From Embleya sp045207785 (GTDB lineage Bacteria > Actinomycetota > Actinomycetes > Streptomycetales > Streptomycetaceae), in the NCBI RefSeq assembly GCF_045207785.1, contig NZ_CP108777.1, positions 3,069,399 to 3,133,398 on the forward strand: a DNA stretch of 64,000 nt, read 5' to 3'. Shown piece by piece: positions 1-9,542 of this stretch; the stretch's first letter is position 1; every line of letters starts with the position of its first letter. The position numbers were made by a program, and so were the translations under genes. The notes beneath the pieces are model-generated. The model saw only the letters and a list, made by a program, of their open reading frames with translations, was not told where the DNA came from and did not search any database.

Positions 1-385
1 GGTCCCCGCCCAGGACGCCGGGCGAGCCGACCGCGGCTTTGCCTCGGCGCGACACGGGGCCACCGTGGGGGCTGTTCCAATCGGATCTTCCCGCCCACAT
101 CACCGCAGGCCAGGCCGCCTGTATGCACCCCCGGACGGCGGAGACCGGTACCCGTTTTTCGGCGTTGGTTCGAGGATGTGCCGGTTCGGGTCTTCCGGGG
201 TGCTCGGGGCTGTCATGCTGGGCGGGTCGAGGGGGCCAATGTCGTTGGCCGCCAGGGATGTTCGCTCCGTCGCGGGTACGTCCCGGTGGCGGTGACCGGG
301 GGGTCTGCGTCCATGCGGCGTCCTCGAGGTCGCCCCTCCGACACCCTGACGCGGGGTGAACCTCGAGGAAGGGACAGGACACCCG
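1..385. other. upstream region, no gene recognised
   Basis: I see no convincing gene here. The reading frames present are short shadows of one another and lack homology that I recognise. The last part holds the ribosome-binding site of the following secreted protein, a GAGGAAGGGA run near 365-374. Confidence 0.5.
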
Positions 386-2620
386 ATGTCCTCACGCTCC
401 GCGTTACGTCCGTCGCGTCTGCGGCGTAGGTTCTCCGCGTTGGTCGCCGCCGGCGCGCTCGCGACGACCGGGCTGGTCACGCTGGCCGCCCCCGCCGCGC
501 AGGCGCTGCCGCCCGTCCCGGTGGCATACGTCGCCGACCTGTTCGGCAACACGGTCACCGCGCTCGACACCGCCACCAACACGGTGGTCGCGACCGTCCC
601 CGTCGGTTCCTCCCCGCTCGGTGTGGTGGTGTCCCCGGACGGGGCGTCCGTCTACGCGGCCAACAACGGCTCCAATTCGGTGTCGGTGATCGACACCGCG
701 ACCAACACCGTCACCGCGACCATCGCGGTGGGCGCCGGCCCCATCAAGCTCGTGGTGTCCCCGGACGGCGGCACCCTCTACACCGCCGACTCGAACGCCA
801 ACACCGTCTCGGTCGTCGACACCGCCACCGCGACGGTCACCGCGACCGTCCCGGTCGGCGCCCTCCCATTCGGTGTCGCGCTCACCCCGGACGGCGCCCG
901 CGCCTACGTCTCCAACAACGACGGCAACACCGTCTCGGTGATCGACAACGCCACCCACACGGTCGTCGCCACCGTCGGCGTCGGCCAGAAACCGAACGTC
1001 ATCAAGGTGACCCCGGACGGGACCCGCGCGTACGTGGGCAACCAGAACTCGCACACCGTCTCGGTGATCGACACCGCCACCAACACCGTGACCGCCACCG
1101 TCCCCGTCGGGATCGGCCCGTTCGGCCTCTCCCTGTCCCCGGACGGCACCCGCGCCTGGGTCAGCAACAACAGCGCGAGTTCGGTGTCGGTGATCGACAC
1201 CGCCACCAACACCGTCGTCGCCACCGTCGGCGTCGGCAACGGCCCGTTCGAGTCCGCGGTCACCCCCGACGGCGCCTTCGTCTACGTGCCCAACGGCTAC
1301 GCCGGCACCGTCTCGGTGATCGACACCGCCACCAACACCGTCACCGCGACCCTCCCGCTCGGCACGTTCCCGTACGCGATCGCGTTCGCCCCCGGCAGTG
1401 TCGCGCCGCCGGCGCCGGTCGTCACCGGCATCAGCCCCACCACGGGCCCGACCGCGGGCGGCACCGTCGTCACCATCACCGGCACCGACCTGAACGGCGC
1501 CACCGGCATCACCTTCGGGCCCGGCAACGCGGCCACCGGCGTGACGTGTTCGGCAACGTCCTGCACCGCCGCCTCGCCCGCGCACGCCGTGGGAGTCGTC
1601 GACGTCCAGGTCACCACCCCGGCCGGCACCAGCGCCACCGGCGCCGCGGACCGGTTCACCTACCTGGCCCCGAACGCCGACCTGGCCTCCGCCGTCGCCG
1701 ACTCGGCCGATCCGGTCGCGCTCGGCGACACGGTCACCTACACCCAGACCGTCACCAACAACGGCCCGGCCACCGCCACCTCGACGACGTCGGCGCTGAC
1801 GCTGTCCGGTGTCGCGCGCAGCATCGTCTCGGCAAGCACCTCGCAGGGCTCGTGCACGATCAGCGCCCCGACCGTGAACTGCACCCTCGCCACCTTGACC
1901 AACGCCGCGTCCGCGACCATCACCGTGGTCGTCGAACCGCAGGCCACCGGCACGCTGACCGCCACCGGCACCACCACCTCAGCCGTCGCCGACTCCACCC
2001 CGGGCAACAACACCGCCGTGGAGAACACCACCGTCGACAACGGGCACGGCTGCACCGTCACCGGCACGGCCGGCAACGACACTTTGAACGGGACCAACGG
2101 CAACGACGTCATCTGCGGCCTCGGCGGCAACGACACCATCAACGGCGGAAACGGCAACGACACGCTGTACGGAGGCACCGGCAACGACGACCTCAACGGC
2201 GGCAACAACACCGACCTCATCCACGCCGGGCCCGGGAACGACGTCGTCGACGGCGGCAACGGCGACGACACGCTGTACGGGGGTGACGGCGACGACGTCA
2301 TGGGCGGCGGCAACGGTGCCGACTACCTCTACGGCGAGGCCGGAAACGACACCAACTACGGGGAGACGCTGCTGGGTTCGCTGCTGTACCTGTTCGACAA
2401 CGGCGACGACTACATCTACGGCGGCCCGGGCAACGACGACCTGGACGGCCAGAACGGCAACGACACCCTCGTCGACACCTCCGGCACCGACACCATGAGC
2501 GGCAACCTCGGCAACGACACCATCAACGTCCAGGACGGCGCCGGCGGAGACACCGCCAACGGCGGCCTGGGCTCCGACACCTGCACCGCCGACGCCGGAG
2601 ACACCACCACCAGCTGCTGA
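386..2620 (+). CDS. secreted YVTN beta-propeller / IPT / DUF11 / RTX-repeat protein
   Basis: Likely an exported surface or extracellular protein of unknown function. The start chosen is the ATG at 386, about 11 bases after GAGGAAGGGA; a GTG ten codons earlier lies over that site. A twin-arginine-free signal peptide (RRRFSALVAAG... ending near AQA) precedes about seven YVTN-type blades. Each blade repeats the pattern SVIDTATNTVxATVxVG followed by SPDG, over roughly residues 45-345. An IPT/TIG immunoglobulin fold (VVTGISPTTGPTAGG) and a DUF11-like module (ADLASAVADSADPVALGDTVTYT) follow. The final 200 residues are glycine/aspartate nonapeptides (GGNGNDTLYGG) of the RTX type, which bind calcium outside the cell. 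No protease or lipase domain is visible, so an adhesive or structural role is only inferred. Confidence 0.85.
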   Translation: MSSRSALRPSRLRRRFSALVAAGALATTGLVTLAAPAAQALPPVPVAYVADLFGNTVTALDTATNTVVATVPVGSSPLGVVVSPDGASVYAANNGSNSVSVIDTATNTVTATIAVGAGPIKLVVSPDGGTLYTADSNANTVSVVDTATATVTATVPVGALPFGVALTPDGARAYVSNNDGNTVSVIDNATHTVVATVGVGQKPNVIKVTPDGTRAYVGNQNSHTVSVIDTATNTVTATVPVGIGPFGLSLSPDGTRAWVSNNSASSVSVIDTATNTVVATVGVGNGPFESAVTPDGAFVYVPNGYAGTVSVIDTATNTVTATLPLGTFPYAIAFAPGSVAPPAPVVTGISPTTGPTAGGTVVTITGTDLNGATGITFGPGNAATGVTCSATSCTAASPAHAVGVVDVQVTTPAGTSATGAADRFTYLAPNADLASAVADSADPVALGDTVTYTQTVTNNGPATATSTTSALTLSGVARSIVSASTSQGSCTISAPTVNCTLATLTNAASATITVVVEPQATGTLTATGTTTSAVADSTPGNNTAVENTTVDNGHGCTVTGTAGNDTLNGTNGNDVICGLGGNDTINGGNGNDTLYGGTGNDDLNGGNNTDLIHAGPGNDVVDGGNGDDTLYGGDGDDVMGGGNGADYLYGEAGNDTNYGETLLGSLLYLFDNGDDYIYGGPGNDDLDGQNGNDTLVDTSGTDTMSGNLGNDTINVQDGAGGDTANGGLGSDTCTADAGDTTTSC

Positions 2621-2641
2621 CCGAAGCACCGGGCGAACCGG

Positions 2642-2669
2642 GGCCGGGCGGAACACCAACCGCCCGGCC
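2642..2669 (+). terminator. intrinsic-type hairpin after the RTX protein
   Basis: A perfect 10-bp GC-rich stem (GGCCGGGCGG with CCGCCCGGCC) and an 8-base loop begin 21 bases after the stop codon. No U-run follows, which is usual for actinomycete terminators. Confidence 0.7.
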
Positions 2670-2776
2670 ACCGACCATCCCCGACCGCACGCCGGAAACC
2701 GCGGGAACGCGTCCGTCACGAGCGACGCGACGCACACCGCCAGAGCCGCCGCCCAGGCCGGGGACCGCCGGGGCCG

Positions 2777-4207
2777 GTGGACACGGACGACACGAGCACC
2801 GCAAGACTCTGGAAGGACGCCGCATATGGAGCCGGCGTCGCGCCCGACACCAACGAGTTCATGAAGATCCGTCGCCTGTCCGCCGCAGGCGAATCCCTCG
2901 AGGAATCACCTCCGCAATACCTTGAGGCCGTGCGGCTGTACGAACAGGCGCTGATCGACAACGACGTCATCGACTTCGAGGCCATGGCGACTCGCGCCCT
3001 CGCCGTGCTGCGCTCCAGCGCCCCGACCCGGAGCACGCTCGCGGCCCGCTTTCCGCACGTGCTGGTCGACGAGTACCAGGACCTGGGACCGGTCCTCCAC
3101 GCCCTCGTCGGCGAACTCCTGAGCGCCGGAGTGGGCATCACCGCCGTGGGAGACCCCTACCAGACCCTCTACGGCTTCCAAGGAGCCGACAAGCGCTACT
3201 TCCGCCGACTCCGCGACCGCGACGACTTCACCACGATCCGCCTTCGCGTGAACTTCCGCAGCGGCAGCACCCTCGTCGCCGCCGCCGACCGCACCCTGGG
3301 CCGCGACCGAGGCCACCGAGCCGCCGGAGACGGGGAAGGCAGCATCACCGTCGAACACGTTCAAGGCGGCAACGACGACCACGCCCACACCGCCGCCCGC
3401 TACGTCGCCGACCGCATCGCCACCGGGACACCGGCCGAGGACATCGCCGTTCTCCACCGAGGCGGCGCGGCCTTCCCACCCCGAATGAAAGACGCGTTCG
3501 AACAAGCCGGCATCGCCTACGACACCTCCATCGCGCGCCGCATCCCCAGGGGACCCCTCGCCGACTTCGTGGCGGCCTGCGCGGCCCTACGAATCACCAA
3601 CCCACAACCCACCGAACCGCAGAACCGATCCACGGCCGGGGCCCCGACACTCGGCGCACTCGCCCGCGACTGGAACCGCAAACGCGCTGCAGCCGGCCAC
3701 AGCCTCGCCACAGACGACCCCCGCGCCACCGCCCGGCTCCTCTTGAACGTCATCGACGCACCCCATCGCGAAGGAGCCGAGGACGACGCCACCGCGTTCG
3801 TCACAACCCTCGCGTCCGCCATCGAACTCGAACGCATGGCCGCCGACAGCCCCGACCAACGCGACCAAGACATCGTCACCCTGCTCCGGGACGCATGCGG
3901 CGAAGGCATCACCATGGCCGAAATGGCGGGCGGACGCATTCCCGGCCGCGTCACCTTCACCACCTACCACGGCGCCAAGGGACGCGAGTTCACCCTCGTC
4001 GTCCTACCCTGCCTGATCGACGGGATCGTCCCCAGCTACTCCGCCGACAAGAGCCCGCGCGCCCTCGAAGCAGACCGCCAAATGTTCTACGTCACCCGAG
4101 CCCGCCAAGAGATGATCCTCCTCACGGGAGACCACTACACCGACAACTACAACCGTCGATGGAACACCCGCCGCAGCCGCTTCGTGGACGACATGCTCTC
4201 CGAATGA
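2777..4207 (+). pseudogene. 5'-truncated UvrD/PcrA-type superfamily 1 helicase
   Basis: The translated frame contains helicase motif II (VLVDEYQDLG), motif III (GDPYQTLYGFQGA), motif IV-like NFRSG, motif V (TYHGAKGREFTLVVLP) and motif VI (FYVTRARQEMILLTG). The Walker A loop and all of domain 1A that should precede motif II are absent. Only about 95 residues lie before DEYQD, against more than 200 in intact family members. No alternative frame upstream (2621-2776) supplies the missing part, so this is a remnant that cannot bind ATP normally. A GTG at 2777 and an ATG at 2861 are possible starts; neither has a strong ribosome-binding site. Motifs II-VI have no stop codon, so the truncation may be recent or the fragment may still be translated. 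Confidence 0.7.
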
Positions 4208-4430
4208 GACTTTCGACCACACGACATCCTCGCCCGGGTGCTGTCCACCGCGAAGTCGTCGACCGCTGGCCCCGCCTGCTGTAGTTCCGCCAGACCACTC
4301 ATGGTGGGGCCGTTGAACCCAACGCTCCCAATCGTGCTGGTGCGGGCATTTCGACCCGCCCGGGGGCCCTGGGACGACAGCATGAAGCCCGGGGCCGCCG
4401 CACCGGCTCCGGGCCACATGAGAGGAAAGC

Positions 4431-5021
4431 ATGAGCATCACCTACAGCTCCATCGCCGACGACCACCCGATGTTCTCCGCCGAGGCGTACGCCGCCGTCG
4501 AGGCCGCAGCCGAGGGCCTCCCCGCCCTGTACGTGCCGAGCGTCCTGGAGCACGCCGCCGAGTTGCTCACCAGCCTGTGGGCCATCGGCGATCGCCACTC
4601 CGTGCCGCCCGCCCAGTGGAGCTGGACGGGGAACATGGCTGAAGGCGTGCTCGACCTCGCCGCCTGCCCGTACGAGCGCGACTTGGAGACCGAGCGCACC
4701 GACGCGGAGGTCACCTCCCTGACGGGCTTCCTGTTCGGGGCTCTGGTCTCCGAGGAGATCGGCCTCAGGGCCCAGCTCGGCGCACGCCGCGACCATGTCG
4801 TCGTAAACCGCGGCCCCGCCACCCCGCGAGGTGGACGGAGCGGCGACTCCGACGTCCTCGTCGCCATCTCGTACGACCGCGGTTGGTACTTCGCCTTCAG
4901 TGACACGCACTTCCGCCGTATGCCGGTCATGGCCCCGTCCTCCCCCGCCGGCGCCCACCAGGTCGCCGAGGCCATCCGGGCCTTCGTTCACGGAAAGCTC
5001 GGCGACACCTTCCACCGCTGA
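4431..5021 (+). CDS. conserved hypothetical protein
   Basis: A 196-residue acidic cytoplasmic protein with no signal peptide or membrane segment. The ATG at 4431 sits 5-6 bases after AGAGGAAAG, a good ribosome-binding site. I recognise no family. The centre contains an alanine-rich helical stretch (AEAYAAVEAAAEGLPALYV) and a Trp-rich segment (WSWTGNMAEG). The C-terminus has a beta-rich part (DVLVAISYDRGWYFAFSDTHF). It stands alone: 220 bases of apparently empty sequence precede it and about 420 follow, so context gives no clue. Confidence 0.6.
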   Translation: MSITYSSIADDHPMFSAEAYAAVEAAAEGLPALYVPSVLEHAAELLTSLWAIGDRHSVPPAQWSWTGNMAEGVLDLAACPYERDLETERTDAEVTSLTGFLFGALVSEEIGLRAQLGARRDHVVVNRGPATPRGGRSGDSDVLVAISYDRGWYFAFSDTHFRRMPVMAPSSPAGAHQVAEAIRAFVHGKLGDTFHR

Positions 5022-5430
5022 ACGTCCACTCTGCGCACGACAGCCCTAGCCTCAACAGGCCGCGTCAGAGATCCGCGCGGGAGCGAAGCATGTGCCGTAG
5101 TGGGGTCAGTCGAAGGGTGGGACCAAGCGCAACACCGTGACGCAGGACCCCGGTGACCCCGAACGACAGCTCTGACTCATCAAGGATTCGCTCGGTGCGG
5201 ACGGTTCTCAACCCGGAGGCTTCTCGAGGACGGGCGCGAGCAACCCGGGCCTCGCGGCGACGAGCGCTCGTCGCCGTCGACGCGTATCTGTTCACGGACC
5301 CTCGGCCGCAACCCGATCCGCCCACCAGATAGGGCTGTTCGCCCATTCGGCGCTCTGCGGCGGAGTGGTTCGTCGTCGGCGTCTCTCGATGGGTGTCGAA
5401 TATCGGGTCCCACCGCCGCCCCAGCGGTCC
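5022..5430. other. intergenic, no gene recognised
   Basis: No frame here has convincing codon usage or a recognisable motif. The right edge carries the promoter of the HEPN/zinc-ribbon gene. Confidence 0.4.
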
Positions 5431-5436
5431 TAGGGT
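5431..5436 (+). promoter_or_regulatory. leaderless-type -10 box (TAGGGT)
   Basis: TAGGGT lies exactly six bases before the ATG at 5443, and no ribosome-binding site is present between them. In actinomycetes this spacing places the transcript start on the start codon, so the mRNA is predicted to be leaderless. The same layout is seen at 11567 and 27817. Confidence 0.5.
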
Positions 5437-5442
5437 CCTGCC

Positions 5443-6357
5443 ATGCATGCCGATCAACTCAAGCTCTCCTCCCGGAAGTGGATGACCGCGGCGCTCACAG
5501 CGTTCTCGCAGGGCCCCGAGTCGTACGACTTCGCCGTCCATCACGCCGGGATCGCCGCCGAGCACCTTCTCAAAGCGTTCCTGGCGACGCTGCACCCGGC
5601 ACTCATAGTCGAGGCCAGGGACTTCGACTCACTCCTTCACGCCACCGGCCACGGCGCGCACGCGTCCGCACCCGAGAGCCGCGCGAAGACAATCGGCCTC
5701 GTGGAAGCCCATGCACGAGTCCACAAGATCCTGCGCAATCAGATTCCGATCGACCAACGGGCCCTCGCGCCGGTGGCGAACGCACGCAACGGTGTCGCGC
5801 ACAGCGGCATCCACGAGCTCGCCGAGGTCCAGGCCGTCTTCACCACATGCCTGAGGCTGATCGACCCGCTGCTCACAGAACTGGGCATCACCCCGGAGAC
5901 CTACTGGGGCCGATACACGTCGCTGCACGACAGGCTGATCGAGGAACGTGTCAAAGCCGCCCGCGTTCGGCTGGAGGCCCGACTCGCCCGCGCGCGGGCC
6001 GCCTTCGAGCAGCGCTACGGTCAACTGACGTCCAAAGAGCGAGAGATCGTGCTCGCCACGGTCACCGGCCGGCCGCTGCGGTACATGGACCATGACCAGG
6101 CGAGGTCCTGCCCTGCCTGTGGTTCGAAGGGCTGGCTCATGGGCGATACCCGCATCGACGCGACGAACGAGCCCGTCGTGGTGTTCACCCCCTACATCTT
6201 CGCCTGTTCCGCATGCGACCTCGATGTCGAGAGCGAGGAGTTCTGGGAATTGGGAGACCTCAGCGACGAAATCGTCCTCGACGAGTCACCGGAGAATTTC
6301 TACGCGGACTGGGAACCGGATTTAGACCTCATTCCGAACGAGGACGAGACCGAGTGA
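5443..6357 (+). CDS. HEPN-motif protein with C-terminal zinc ribbon
   Basis: A 304-residue protein. The N-terminal two-thirds is helical. It ends in an RNGVAH motif (residues about 115-120), matching the RX4-6H signature of HEPN domains, many of which are RNases in toxin or phage-defence systems. A long charged helix (residues about 165-195) follows. The C-terminus has a zinc ribbon with CPAC near residue 224 and CSAC near 256, then a strongly acidic tail. A nucleic-acid-binding ribbon joined to a HEPN-like domain suggests RNA recognition or cleavage, but activity is inferred. It has its own leaderless-type promoter and opens the defence-like region. Confidence 0.65.
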   Translation: MHADQLKLSSRKWMTAALTAFSQGPESYDFAVHHAGIAAEHLLKAFLATLHPALIVEARDFDSLLHATGHGAHASAPESRAKTIGLVEAHARVHKILRNQIPIDQRALAPVANARNGVAHSGIHELAEVQAVFTTCLRLIDPLLTELGITPETYWGRYTSLHDRLIEERVKAARVRLEARLARARAAFEQRYGQLTSKEREIVLATVTGRPLRYMDHDQARSCPACGSKGWLMGDTRIDATNEPVVVFTPYIFACSACDLDVESEEFWELGDLSDEIVLDESPENFYADWEPDLDLIPNEDETE

Positions 6358-7138
6358 ATTGCGCAGGTCCCCAGTGCCGCGAGGACGCGCGCTGTACGGG
6401 TCCGGTGCCGCGGCCCGCGCCGTCACTGACGCCGCGGGCAGATCCCCCGGCACTACACAGCGGTTGCACGGAGCCGGGACGCCGATACACGGTCTGGCAG
6501 CTACGCCGAAGGACCGGCGGACTCAACGGAGTGTCCCGGTCCCGGCAGTCGACGGGAAAGAACCGCCGCCGGCCCCGAGGCCCGACCGGTGCGGAACGCC
6601 GACGGCTTCTCGGTGCCTCAACGCCCCAGGCGCGCGGCGACCTTCTCGGGCCGAGTGGTCAAGCCCCGTTTCGACGCCCCGTTCCACACTCGGTGGTCGG
6701 TGTTCTTCGACTGCCTGGACGCTCCCTGGCCGTCTCGGCCGCAGACGCTCGCCAATAGCGTCGGTGGCCGGTACAACCCGACGTTCCGGCTGCCGCGGGC
6801 ACGTATCCGGTTCGACGCCGTCGACGAAGCCGAACCCGGCCCGCAGTCTGTGAGCGATTCTCATGGGCCGCTGAGGGCTGAGCCCGCGAGTGCTCGTGGT
6901 CCGCCCGCGACGACGTCCGAAGCGAAAGCGACGACGGGGTGTTCCTCCCAGACGGCCGGGCCGCTGCCGCTGCCGCTGCCGTTGTCTGTCGTCGACGAGG
7001 TCTGCCAGGGGCGGCGGGCCGGTTCCATGCCGAGGGCGGTCCGCGGGCCCGTCCCGATCGGCGCGCGGGAGAGCCACGACGAACCAGCGTGCGAGGCAAC
7101 GCGACACGCGGTTTGCGCCCGGACGGCACACTGTCCAC
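6358..7138. other. 780-bp gap with decayed coding-like sequence
   Basis: Several overlapping frames occur, none with a start site, family motif or consistent codon usage. A segment around 6655-6860 in the forward direction reads like a short protein fragment (FHTRWSVFFDCLDAPW...), which could be a remnant. I see no usable gene. Confidence 0.4.
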
Positions 7139-7804
7139 GTGAACGCCCCTCGTCCTACACCCGAAGCCCACGGCACGGTCCGGCGGATGGCCCTCGACGA
7201 CGCGATACCTGTCCATGCCTGGCTGGCCGAGGACTTCGACATCGCCGACCCCAAAGCGATCGCCACGCATGCCGGCGGATCACCCCTCGCGTGGGCCTGG
7301 GTCGTCGACGACGTCCATGGCGACGGGCCGATCGGCGCGCTCCTGGCGGCCCCGCTGAGTCTTCCCGCGGCCTCGCGGCTCGCACCCCGCCGCGTCGTCC
7401 ACGTCAGGGCTGTGGGAGTGCGGGGTGATCGACGCGGGCTCGGGATCGGCTCCGCCTTGATGGCGACGGCCGTCGACGTCCACCGCCGGGCGGGCTACCG
7501 GCTGATGACCGCGTTCATCGCGGCACCGCGCACGGATCTGATCGACCTCTACCGCGACCACTGGAAGTGGACCGTCCTGGACGCGTGCCCGCCGGTCGAC
7601 GCGGGACCAGGGGAACCACTCGCGCTCACCGACGAAGTGCCGTCCCCGAGAATCGCCTGCCTCGGCCTTGCCGCGGACGTCGCACTCGGCCCGGACGGCT
7701 TCCTCCACAACGTGTTCACCCCCGACGACCTCGCCTCCGCCGCCCGGTGGCGTCAAAGACCGCCCGAGAACGGACGACCCGGTTCATTCTCTTTCCCAGG
7801 CTGA
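7139..7804 (+). CDS. GNAT-family N-acetyltransferase
   Basis: Transfers an acyl group from acyl-CoA to an unknown acceptor. The acetyl-CoA motif A is clear: VRAVGVRGDRRGLGIGSALM, with the R-R-G-x-G-x-G pyrophosphate loop. It is followed by a helix and the YRLMTAFI strand, then a DLYRDHWKW segment typical of motif B. The GTG at 7139 gives 221 residues. An ATG at 7187 (MALDDAIPV) is an alternative and begins nearer the conserved fold. The frame stays open far upstream, but that part is low-complexity arginine-rich sequence and is not believed. The substrate is unknown; the gene lies between the HEPN and HNH genes. Confidence 0.7.
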   Translation: MNAPRPTPEAHGTVRRMALDDAIPVHAWLAEDFDIADPKAIATHAGGSPLAWAWVVDDVHGDGPIGALLAAPLSLPAASRLAPRRVVHVRAVGVRGDRRGLGIGSALMATAVDVHRRAGYRLMTAFIAAPRTDLIDLYRDHWKWTVLDACPPVDAGPGEPLALTDEVPSPRIACLGLAADVALGPDGFLHNVFTPDDLASAARWRQRPPENGRPGSFSFPG

Positions 7805-7909
7805 CCACCGATCCTGCGGCCGGCCCCGGCCGAGTGCCCGCCTTCGCGGCCGGGTCGTCTCGGCGGCCACTGTCCGAGCACCACATCGCCTCACGAGAAC
7901 GGAGAACCC

Positions 7910-9316
7910 GTGGCAGTCGGCAAGCGCTTGCGCTACGAGATATTTCGCCGCGACAACCACACCTGCCGCTACTGCGGCGCCGCTGCCCCGGACGTCCCGC
8001 TGCGCATCGACCACGTCATCCCCGTCGCGCTCGGTGGCACCGACCTCCCCGACAACCTTGTCACCGCCTGTGAGCCGTGCAACAGCGGGAAGACGTCCAC
8101 CGCCCCGGGCGCGCCGCTCGTCGCCGACGTCGCCCAGGACGCGCTGCGCTGGTCGGTCGCGATGGAGCAGGCGGTCCGACTTCTCGCGGCGAAGGGAGAA
8201 GCCAGACAGGCGTACCGCGACGCCTTCCATGCGCAGTGGGCCCAGTGGAGGGGCGGCCGCAGCGACGCTCCGCTGCCCAACGACTGGAGGCAGAGCATCG
8301 AGAACTTCCGCCTGTCCGGGCTACCGGCCACCGTTTGGGCGGACATCGTCGACACCGCCATGAGCCGGGACAAGGTGCAGCCCCAGGACAAGTTCCGGTA
8401 CGTGTGCGGCATCGCCTGGAAGCAGGTCCACGAACTTCAGGAAATCGCCCGAACCCTCGCGCCGAGGCAGGACCCGGGCGTGGCCGACACGGACGCGTCG
8501 ACGGTGTTGACCATGGAAGACATGGAACTCCACGAGCGCCGAGTGCCGCCCATGGCGTGGTGGAGGGCGTGGCAACTCTCCAGCGGCGATGACCTGCCCG
8601 ATCCGGCCGCACACGAGGTGATGTCCGACCACTGCGACCGGCTCTTCGAGGCGGGGGCCAAGCCCGCAGACGTTGCCGTCGCCGCGGTCATCGCCGGCTG
8701 GAACCAGACCGGCGAACTCGCCTGGGGACTGCCCGGCCACGACGTACAGCAATCGGCGACACCCATCCCTCGCCAACGGAACGTCGAATGCGAGGCATGC
8801 GAGGAGCACGACCCGGTGGAATGCCTGATCGAGTATCTCGCCGGAGAATGGTCCCGCGCCTGGACCCGAAGCTCCGGCAGCCGCCCGACCCTCGACCAGG
8901 ACGTCGCCTTCCGCAAAGCCGCCTTCGAGATCGTCGAAGTCGACGACACCATCCGCACGGACCACCTCTTCACGGCCGCCGTCAAGGCCGGGCGCAACGA
9001 GTCCACGGACCCGACCCAGGCACTGGCGGAAGTGTGCACCACCGACTCGGAAGCGGTACACGAAAACGCCCAAGTGGAGTGGTACACGCACTGGATCAAA
9101 ACAGCCGCGGATTCGCCTCCCACCGAGGGGCAGCGAGAGGCCCTTCGCAGCCAGGTCAACGCTGCGGTCGTGGCCGGATACCGACCGGAATCGATCGTCC
9201 TGGCCGCCGCCCAAGCAGGATTCGACACCAACACGAACCTCGGCGACTACCTCACCACAGTGGACGAAGTGATACGCCTCCAAGCGCTGCCCGATCCGTT
9301 CTCCACGGACGGCTGA
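7910..9316 (+). CDS. HNH endonuclease-domain protein
   Basis: A 468-residue protein whose first 60 residues form an HNH nuclease. A CRYCG zinc knuckle (about residue 22) precedes LRIDHVIPVALGGTDLPDNLVTACEPCNSGK, which supplies the D-H, N and second C-x-x-C elements. The remaining 400 residues are helical and unlike families I know; a CEACEEHDP segment near residue 290 may be a second metal site. The GTG start at 7910 follows GGAG with five bases between. It probably cuts DNA and may act in defence, given its neighbours. It converges on the methyltransferase gene. Confidence 0.8.
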   Translation: MAVGKRLRYEIFRRDNHTCRYCGAAAPDVPLRIDHVIPVALGGTDLPDNLVTACEPCNSGKTSTAPGAPLVADVAQDALRWSVAMEQAVRLLAAKGEARQAYRDAFHAQWAQWRGGRSDAPLPNDWRQSIENFRLSGLPATVWADIVDTAMSRDKVQPQDKFRYVCGIAWKQVHELQEIARTLAPRQDPGVADTDASTVLTMEDMELHERRVPPMAWWRAWQLSSGDDLPDPAAHEVMSDHCDRLFEAGAKPADVAVAAVIAGWNQTGELAWGLPGHDVQQSATPIPRQRNVECEACEEHDPVECLIEYLAGEWSRAWTRSSGSRPTLDQDVAFRKAAFEIVEVDDTIRTDHLFTAAVKAGRNESTDPTQALAEVCTTDSEAVHENAQVEWYTHWIKTAADSPPTEGQREALRSQVNAAVVAGYRPESIVLAAAQAGFDTNTNLGDYLTTVDEVIRLQALPDPFSTDG

Positions 9317-9542
9317 TCCGCCTGTTTCGCACTGAACCAGCTCGGAGGACACCCCGCATGCCGTGGCTCAAGACCGGAGCCGAAAAACGCAACACCCGAA
9401 CCCTGCGATGCGCCAGCGACAGCGCCCCGCTGCCCACTGGGCCCACCCCCGCCGACCGCTCACCGCACTGGCGCAGGACGACAGGCCTTGACCGCCCCGG
9501 GGCCGTTCTGTCGGAACGCCGATACCCGGAGTACCCGGTTCC

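Noticed and set aside
6589..7428. A forward 279-codon frame overlapping the GNAT gene
   Set aside because: It runs out of frame through the acetyltransferase motif and is arginine/proline-rich. The GNAT frame has the conserved motif.
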